Source of the DNA: Aliitabrizicola sp031425325
GTDB taxonomy: Bacteria; Pseudomonadota; Alphaproteobacteria; Rhodobacterales; Rhodobacteraceae
Length of the DNA: 25,719 bases
Assembly (NCBI GenBank): GCA_031425325.1
Contig: JANPJD010000253.1
Span: 1-25,719 of the forward strand
Reading direction: 5' to 3'
The position numbers and the translations under genes were made by a program. Below, piece by piece: positions 21,063 to 25,719 of this stretch; positions within the stretch are counted from its first letter, which is position 1; every line of letters starts with the position of its first letter. The notes under the pieces are model-generated. The model worked only from the letters and a program-made list of their open reading frames with translations, did no database searches and had not been told where the DNA came from.

Positions 21063-22805
21063 CTAATGCGCCTCGCGCGCCACAGCGTGACCGCGCGGGC
21101 CGACGAGGAAATCTAGATCGGCCCCGGTATCGGCGCCCAGCACCCGGTCGTGGTACAGCTGCGCGTAGCCGCCCGTCGGGCGTTCGACCGGTTCCTTCCA
21201 GTCCACAAGGCGCGAGGCAAGCTCCTGTTCCGTGATGTCGAGGTGCAGGCGGCGGTTTTCGACGTCCAGCTCGATCATGTCGCCCGTGCGGACCACGGCC
21301 AACGGGCCACCCCGCGCGGCTTCGGGGCTGACATGCAGAACGACCGTGCCATAGGCCGTGCCCGACATGCGGGCATCCGAGATGCGGACCATGTCGGTGA
21401 TCCCCTTGCGAAGCACCTTGGGCGGCAGACCCATGTTGCCGACCTCGGCCATGCCGGGATAGCCGCGGGGCCCGCAGTTCTTCATCACCATCACGCAGGT
21501 CTCGTCGATGTCGAGATCCTCGTCGTCGATCCGGGCCTTGTAGTCGTCGATGTCCTCGAACACGACCGCGCGGCCTCGGTGCTGCATCAGGTGCGCGCTG
21601 GCCGCCGAGGGCTTCAGAACAGCGCCATTCGGGGCGAGGTTGCCGCGCAGAACGGCGATGCCGCCTTGGGCGGTCAGCGGGTTGGTGACGGGACGGATCA
21701 CGTCCTCGTTCCAGTTCCGCACGTCCTTCACCCCGTCCCAGATCGAACCGCCCGAGACGGTCAGCGCGTCACGGTGCAGCTTGCCGCCCTCACCCAGCGC
21801 ACGGATGACCACCGGCAGGCCGCCCGCATAGAAGAACTCTTCCATCAGGTAGGCCCCCGACGGCATCAGGTTCACGATGGTCGGAATGTCGCGGCCCTGC
21901 CGGTCCCAGTCGTCGAGCGTGAGGTCGAGGCCGACACGGCCCGCGATGGCCAGAAGATGGATGACGGCGTTGGTGGACCCGCCGATCGCACCGTTGACCC
22001 GCATCGCGTTCTCGAAAGCCTCGCGCGTGAGGATGTCCGAGGGCTTGAGGTCGTCCTTGACCATCTGCACGATACGCCTGCCCGTGATGTGGGCCATCAC
22101 GCGGCGGCGGCTATCGACCGCCGGGATCGCGGCATTGCCCGACAGCGTCATGCCCAGCGCCTCGGCCATGCTGGCCATGGTGCTTGCAGTGCCCATCGTG
22201 TTGCAGGACCCCGCGCTGCGGCTCATCGAGGCTTCGGCCTCGACGAACTCCTCGGCCGTCATTTCGCCCGCCTTCACCGCTTCCGAGAAACGCCAGAGGT
22301 GGGTGCCCGAGCCGACCCGCTCACCCCGGAAGTAGCCGTTCAGCATCGGCCCACCCGAGACGAGGATCGCCGGGATGTCGACGCTGGCCGCCCCCATCAG
22401 AAGCGCGGGGGTGGTCTTGTCGCAGCCCGCAAGCAGCACCACGCCGTCGATCGGCTGGCCGCGCAGCGATTCCTCGACATCCATCGCGCAGAGGTTGCGG
22501 AACATCATCGCCGTCGGGCGGAACGACGATTCCGACGGGCTCATCACAGGGAATTCCATCGGCAGGCCGCCCGCCTCGTAGATGCCATGCGCGACCTTCT
22601 CGGCGAGGTCGCGCAGGTGGGCGTTGCAGGGTGTCAGTTGCGACCAGGTGTTGCAGATGCCGATCACGGGGCGGCCGTCGAAGAGGTCGGCGGGCAGTCC
22701 CTGGTTCTTGGTCCAGGCGCGGTGGTAAATGGCGTCCTTGGTGACGCCGCCAAACCATTCCTGCGAGCGCAGCTTGCGGGGCCAGGGGGCGGGGGTGAAC
22801 GACAT
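21063..22805 (-). CDS. Sugar-acid dehydratase, IlvD/Edd family (L-arabinonate dehydratase-like)
   Basis: This 580-residue enzyme removes water from an aldonate to give the 2-keto-3-deoxy acid. The three cysteines that hold the [2Fe-2S] cluster in pentonate dehydratases are present at Cys60 (TWSQLTPC), Cys128 (LAGCDKTTP) and Cys201 (RSAGSCNTMGTAST). Length, the start RKLRSQEWFGG and IGICNTWSQLTPCNAHL match L-arabinonate dehydratase of Rhizobium as I recall it, rather than dihydroxyacid dehydratase. Related enzymes take D-fuconate, D-galactonate or D-xylonate, so specificity is open. ATG 22805 has AAGGA upstream and follows the gguC stop by 15 bp. Confidence 0.9.
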   Translation of the reverse strand: MSFTPAPWPRKLRSQEWFGGVTKDAIYHRAWTKNQGLPADLFDGRPVIGICNTWSQLTPCNAHLRDLAEKVAHGIYEAGGLPMEFPVMSPSESSFRPTAMMFRNLCAMDVEESLRGQPIDGVVLLAGCDKTTPALLMGAASVDIPAILVSGGPMLNGYFRGERVGSGTHLWRFSEAVKAGEMTAEEFVEAEASMSRSAGSCNTMGTASTMASMAEALGMTLSGNAAIPAVDSRRRVMAHITGRRIVQMVKDDLKPSDILTREAFENAMRVNGAIGGSTNAVIHLLAIAGRVGLDLTLDDWDRQGRDIPTIVNLMPSGAYLMEEFFYAGGLPVVIRALGEGGKLHRDALTVSGGSIWDGVKDVRNWNEDVIRPVTNPLTAQGGIAVLRGNLAPNGAVLKPSAASAHLMQHRGRAVVFEDIDDYKARIDDEDLDIDETCVMVMKNCGPRGYPGMAEVGNMGLPPKVLRKGITDMVRISDARMSGTAYGTVVLHVSPEAARGGPLAVVRTGDMIELDVENRRLHLDITEQELASRLVDWKEPVERPTGGYAQLYHDRVLGADTGADLDFLVGPRGHAVAREAH

Positions 22806-22820
22806 TCTGGGCAGTCCTTG

Positions 22821-23789
22821 TCAGAGGGCGTGAACGGCGGGCGTCGGATCGGACGCGACCGCAAGGGGATTGGCGAGCGGCAAGCCGAAGGCAGGGCTCT
22901 CGATCTCGAACACATCGCCCGGTTCGGCCTTGATCCCGTCGGCGAAGCTGAGGGTCGCGGTGCCGAACATGTGGACGTGCAGGTCGCCCGGCTGGCGGAA
23001 GATCGCATACTTGAAGTGGTGATGCTCGAGGTTCGCGATCGTGTGGCTCATGTTGGCCTCGCCCGAAAGGAAGGGCTTCTCCCAGATCACTGCCCCGTCG
23101 CGCCGGATGCGGCTTGTGCCCTCGACATGCCGGGGAAGATCGCCGACCAGAAGCTCGGGCCCGAAGGACGCCTCGCGCAGCTTGGAATGGGCGAGGAAGA
23201 GGTAGTTGATCCGCTCGGTCACATGGTCCGAGAACTCGTTGGCGAGCGAGAAGCCGATGCGGTAGGGCATGCCGCCCTCGCCGATCAGGTACCAAGCGGC
23301 GATCTCGGGCTCCTCTCCGCCGTCGAGCGCGAAGGCGGGCGAGCGGAGCGGCTGGCCGGGGCCGCGCGCCGCGTGGCCGGTGCCCTTGTAGAACCATTCG
23401 GGTTGCACGCCCGTCTCGCCGGGGCCGGGCTTGCCGCCCTGAAGGCCCATGCGGAACATCTTCATGCTGTCGGTCGTGGCCTCGGCGGCCGCCGCGTGCA
23501 TCGCGTCGCGGGTGGAGGCGCTGCCCAGATGCGTGAGGCCCGTGCCCGTGACATGCAGGTGCGCGGGGTCCGGATGGCGCAGCGGGCAGTCGAGCCGCCC
23601 GGCGGCGAGCAGATCCGGCAGGCTGACCGCCTCGCCCTGCCCCAACCCTGCGACGACGCCCGCAAGGCCCTCGCCCGTCGCGATGGCGGCTTGCGCGAGG
23701 TGCAGGATCGACGGCGCGCCGGGAAGCAGGCGCGCGTCAGCGCCCTCGCGGACGACGACGCCTCCGCCGATCAGTTGAGACAGGTGCAT
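22821..23789 (-). CDS. gguC: GguC/AraD1 family 2-keto-3-deoxy sugar-acid dehydratase
   Basis: The 322-residue product belongs to the fumarylacetoacetate-hydrolase-like AraD1/GguC family. Visible family segments are MHLSQLIGG, LHVTGTGLTHLGSASTRDAM, KMFRMGLQGGKPGPGE, EWFYKGTG, EPEIAAWYLIGEGG and GFSLANEFSDHVTERINYL, the last holding acidic metal ligands. Members convert 2-keto-3-deoxy-pentonate to 2-oxoglutarate semialdehyde, which the dehydrogenase at 18418-19923 would then use. ATG 23789 has GAGGA eight nt away that overlaps the permease stop, so the two are coupled. The gguA-gguB-gguC order is that of Agrobacterium chvE-gguABC. Confidence 0.85.
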   Translation of the reverse strand: MHLSQLIGGGVVVREGADARLLPGAPSILHLAQAAIATGEGLAGVVAGLGQGEAVSLPDLLAAGRLDCPLRHPDPAHLHVTGTGLTHLGSASTRDAMHAAAAEATTDSMKMFRMGLQGGKPGPGETGVQPEWFYKGTGHAARGPGQPLRSPAFALDGGEEPEIAAWYLIGEGGMPYRIGFSLANEFSDHVTERINYLFLAHSKLREASFGPELLVGDLPRHVEGTSRIRRDGAVIWEKPFLSGEANMSHTIANLEHHHFKYAIFRQPGDLHVHMFGTATLSFADGIKAEPGDVFEIESPAFGLPLANPLAVASDPTPAVHAL

Positions 23790-23796
23790 GATATCC

Positions 23797-25008
23797 TCAG
23801 GATTTCGATTTGTTGTAGACGTCGAAGATCACGGCCGCGAGCAGAACGAGGCCCTTGATGACCTGTTGATAGTCGATCCCGATGCCCATAAGCGACATGC
23901 CGTTGTTCATCACCCCCATGATGAAGGCCCCGATCACTGCGCCCACGATGGTGCCGGCTCCCCCCGACATCGAAGCACCGCCGATGAAGACGGCCGCGAT
24001 GACGTCAAGCTCGAACCCGACGCCCGCCTTCGGGGTGGCCGAGTTCAGGCGCGCGGCGACGATCATGCCCGAGAAGGCGGCAAGGACGCCCACGTTGACG
24101 AAGGTCAGGAACACCAGCCGGTCGGTGTTGATGCCCGACAGGCGGGCCGCCTTCTCGTTGCCGCCGATGGCGTAGATGCGTCGCCCGAGCGTGGTCGCGT
24201 TCGTGAGGAACATGAAGACCACGATCAGCACGCCCATCCAGATCAACACATTGGGCAGGCCACGGTAGGTCGCCATGATGGTGGCGAAGCCGATCATGAA
24301 GGCGGCGATGATGACATTCTTGCCCACGAAGACGGCATAGGGTTCGTCCACCATGCCGTATTCTGCGGCGCGGCGGCGGGCGCGGATGCTGCTCAGCACG
24401 ATCACGGCGGCAAGGACGAGACCGATCACGAAGGCGAGGCCGTTGAACCGCTCGATCCCCAGGGCGGTGCCGATGAACGGGAAGAGGTCCGGCACAAAGC
24501 CCGTCGACAGGGTCTGGAACGATTTCGGGAAGGGTCCGACGTTGCGCCCGTCCAGAAGCCACAGGGTCAGGCCCCGGAAGACCAGCATCCCCGCCAGCGT
24601 CACGATGAAAGAGGGGATGCGCCAGTAGGCGATCCAGTAGCCCTGCGCAGCACCAATGAGAAAGCCGACGGCAAGGCAAGCGGGCACGACGGCAATCACC
24701 GGCCAGTCGAGGTTGACCGTCAGCACTGCAGCCACCGCGCCAGTGAAGCCCACGACCGACCCCACCGACAGGTCGATGTGACCAGCCACGATCACCAGCA
24801 GCATCCCCAAGGCCATGATGATGACGTAGGAGTTCTGCAGGAACAGGTTGGTGATGTTCTGCGCCGACAGGAAATCGACATCCTCGAACACCCGCACGAC
24901 CAAGAGGAAGAAGGCGACAATCGCCACCAGCGCCACGAGCATCCCGTTTTCACGCAGGTGCCCGCCCAGGTGGTTGCTCAGAGTCTTTTGCGTCGCGCTA
25001 TCCGCCAT
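23797..25008 (-). CDS. gguB: Multiple-monosaccharide ABC transporter permease
   Basis: The 403-residue permease starts at ATG 25008 (MADSATQK), sharing one base with the ATPase stop, with GGAAAGG upstream. It has about ten hydrophobic segments of the BPD_transp_2 (RbsC/XylH) class, with YVIIMALGMLLVIVAGHIDLSVGSVVGFTG, SFIVTLAGMLVFRGL, the cytoplasmic coupling loop TTLGRRIYAIGGNEKAARLSGI and FIGGASMSGGAGTIVGAVIGA. It should import an aldose (arabinose, galactose, xylose or glucose) across the inner membrane with the ATPase encoded just upstream. The periplasmic binding protein (chvE-like) is expected outside the window. The segment is longer than RbsC because of an insertion near residues 170-200 (DLFPFIGTALGIERFN), as in XylH/GguB. 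Confidence 0.92.
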   Translation of the reverse strand: MADSATQKTLSNHLGGHLRENGMLVALVAIVAFFLLVVRVFEDVDFLSAQNITNLFLQNSYVIIMALGMLLVIVAGHIDLSVGSVVGFTGAVAAVLTVNLDWPVIAVVPACLAVGFLIGAAQGYWIAYWRIPSFIVTLAGMLVFRGLTLWLLDGRNVGPFPKSFQTLSTGFVPDLFPFIGTALGIERFNGLAFVIGLVLAAVIVLSSIRARRRAAEYGMVDEPYAVFVGKNVIIAAFMIGFATIMATYRGLPNVLIWMGVLIVVFMFLTNATTLGRRIYAIGGNEKAARLSGINTDRLVFLTFVNVGVLAAFSGMIVAARLNSATPKAGVGFELDVIAAVFIGGASMSGGAGTIVGAVIGAFIMGVMNNGMSLMGIGIDYQQVIKGLVLLAAVIFDVYNKSKS

Positions 25009-25719
25009 TACGCTGCCTTTCCGTTGGAAGTGGTCTTGCCGCCGGCCTTCAGGATCAGGGCCATGATCCGCTCCTGACTGGCTTCCTCGCGGGAAAGTTC
25101 GCCCACGATGCGGCCTTCGTTCATCACGTAAATCCGGTCGCACATGCCCAGAAGCTCGGGCATCTCGGAGCTGATCATGACGACCCCGCGCCCTTGGGCT
25201 GCAAGCTCGTTCATGATGCTGTAGATCTCGAACTTGGCGCCGACGTCGATGCCGCGTGTGGGTTCATCCAGCAGGAGGACCTGCGGGTCGGTGAAGAGCC
25301 ATTTCGACAGCACGACCTTCTGCTGGTTGCCGCCCGAAAGGTTCACGACCTTCTGGAACACGCCCGGCGTGCGGATGGCCAGGTTGCGGCGATAGTCCTC
25401 GGCGACCTTGCTTTCCTGCCGCTTGTCCAGCACGCCACGGCTGGACACACCGAACAGGTTGGCCAGCGTGATGTTGCGCACGATGGGTTCTTCCAGCACG
25501 AGGCCAAGCGCCTTGCGGTCTTCCGTCACGTAGGAAAGCCCCGCCGCGATGGCCTTGGGAACGGTAGAAGTATCAACTACCTTGCCGCCGATCTTAACAT
25601 GTCCTGTGACGTTGCGCCCGTAGGAATGGCCGAACAGGCTCATGGCAAGCTCGGTGCGCCCGGTGCCCATCAGGCCCGCGATTCCCACGATCTCCCCCCG
25701 TCGCACGGTGAGCGAGACG
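25008..25719 (-). CDS. gguA: Sugar ABC transporter ATPase, C-terminal NBD only in window
   Basis: The gene runs off the right edge, so only about 236 C-terminal residues are seen. They form the second nucleotide-binding domain of a two-domain sugar ABC ATPase (RbsA/XylG/GguA class): GIAGLMGTGRTELAMSLFG (the degenerate Walker A of NBD2), YVTEDRKALGLVLEEPIVRN, LSGGNQQKVVLSKWL (signature), VLLLDEPTRGIDVGAK (Walker B) and MISSEMPELLGMCDRIYVM. The LSGGNQQKV and DEPTRGIDVG wordings are diagnostic of carbohydrate importers of this class. The TAA stop overlaps the permease ATG by one base. Confidence 0.93.
   Translation of the reverse strand, partial: VSLTVRRGEIVGIAGLMGTGRTELAMSLFGHSYGRNVTGHVKIGGKVVDTSTVPKAIAAGLSYVTEDRKALGLVLEEPIVRNITLANLFGVSSRGVLDKRQESKVAEDYRRNLAIRTPGVFQKVVNLSGGNQQKVVLSKWLFTDPQVLLLDEPTRGIDVGAKFEIYSIMNELAAQGRGVVMISSEMPELLGMCDRIYVMNEGRIVGELSREEASQERIMALILKAGGKTTSNGKAA

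Noticed and set aside
21150..23858. 902-codon plus-strand open frame opposite the dehydratase and gguC
   Set aside because: It mirrors two well-recognised minus-strand genes, is rich in His, Arg and Gly as antisense frames are, and has no family pattern.

Overview
The window is high-GC DNA with very compact gene packing (ATGA and TGATG stop/start overlaps). Gene order and protein types point to an alphaproteobacterium of the Rhodobacterales (Rhodobacteraceae/Paracoccaceae). This is judged from protein recognition, not from a search. No rRNA, tRNA, CRISPR array, transposase or replication origin was seen.

Layout. (1) 1-4609, plus strand: the 3' part of a PLP aminotransferase, then ppiD (periplasmic folding chaperone) and trpE (anthranilate synthase I), which is 4 nt behind ppiD. 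(2) 4613-5332, minus: a conspicuously AT-richer gene for a PIN-nuclease-like protein, converging on trpE. It looks acquired. (3) 5344-17197: a phosphonate (C-P lyase) locus. The core minus-strand operon is phnG-phnH-phnI-(gap)-phnJ-phnK-corA-phnL-phnN. Divergent from it are phnF (HutC-type repressor, apparently starting at CTG) and a second, divergent phnM. Around the core lie a canonical phnM, a PHP-family phosphoesterase, a DUF1045 2H-phosphoesterase-like protein and a hexapeptide-repeat acyltransferase. No phnP, phnO or phnCDE transporter is in view. (4) 17370-18390, plus: a flavin reductase-like protein and an ArsR-type regulator whose stop codon sits in the loop of a 12-bp hairpin. (5) 18418-25719, minus: an oxidative pentose/galactose route. 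It holds a two-NBD sugar ABC ATPase (5' end outside the window), its permease, a GguC/AraD1 protein, an IlvD/Edd-type sugar-acid dehydratase, a Gfo/Idh/MocA aldose 1-dehydrogenase and an alpha-ketoglutarate-semialdehyde dehydrogenase.

How the parts work together. The phn genes should load a phosphonate onto ribose (PhnGHIL), remove pyrophosphate (PhnM), cleave the C-P bond (PhnJ with PhnK) and release a 1,2-cyclic ribose phosphate. PhnP normally opens that ring before PhnN makes PRPP. With no PhnP here, the DUF1045 and PHP proteins are the obvious stand-ins. The sugar block should import an aldose, oxidise it to the aldonate, dehydrate it twice and feed 2-oxoglutarate to the TCA cycle. The lactonase and the periplasmic binding protein are not in the window.

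Most worth a second look: a 47-codon antisense gene with strong codon signature in the only large gap of the phn operon (12219-12362); the CTG start of phnF; the repeat-derived N-terminus of PhnK; corA embedded in the operon; the two candidate PhnP substitutes; and the AT-rich PIN gene at the island edge.
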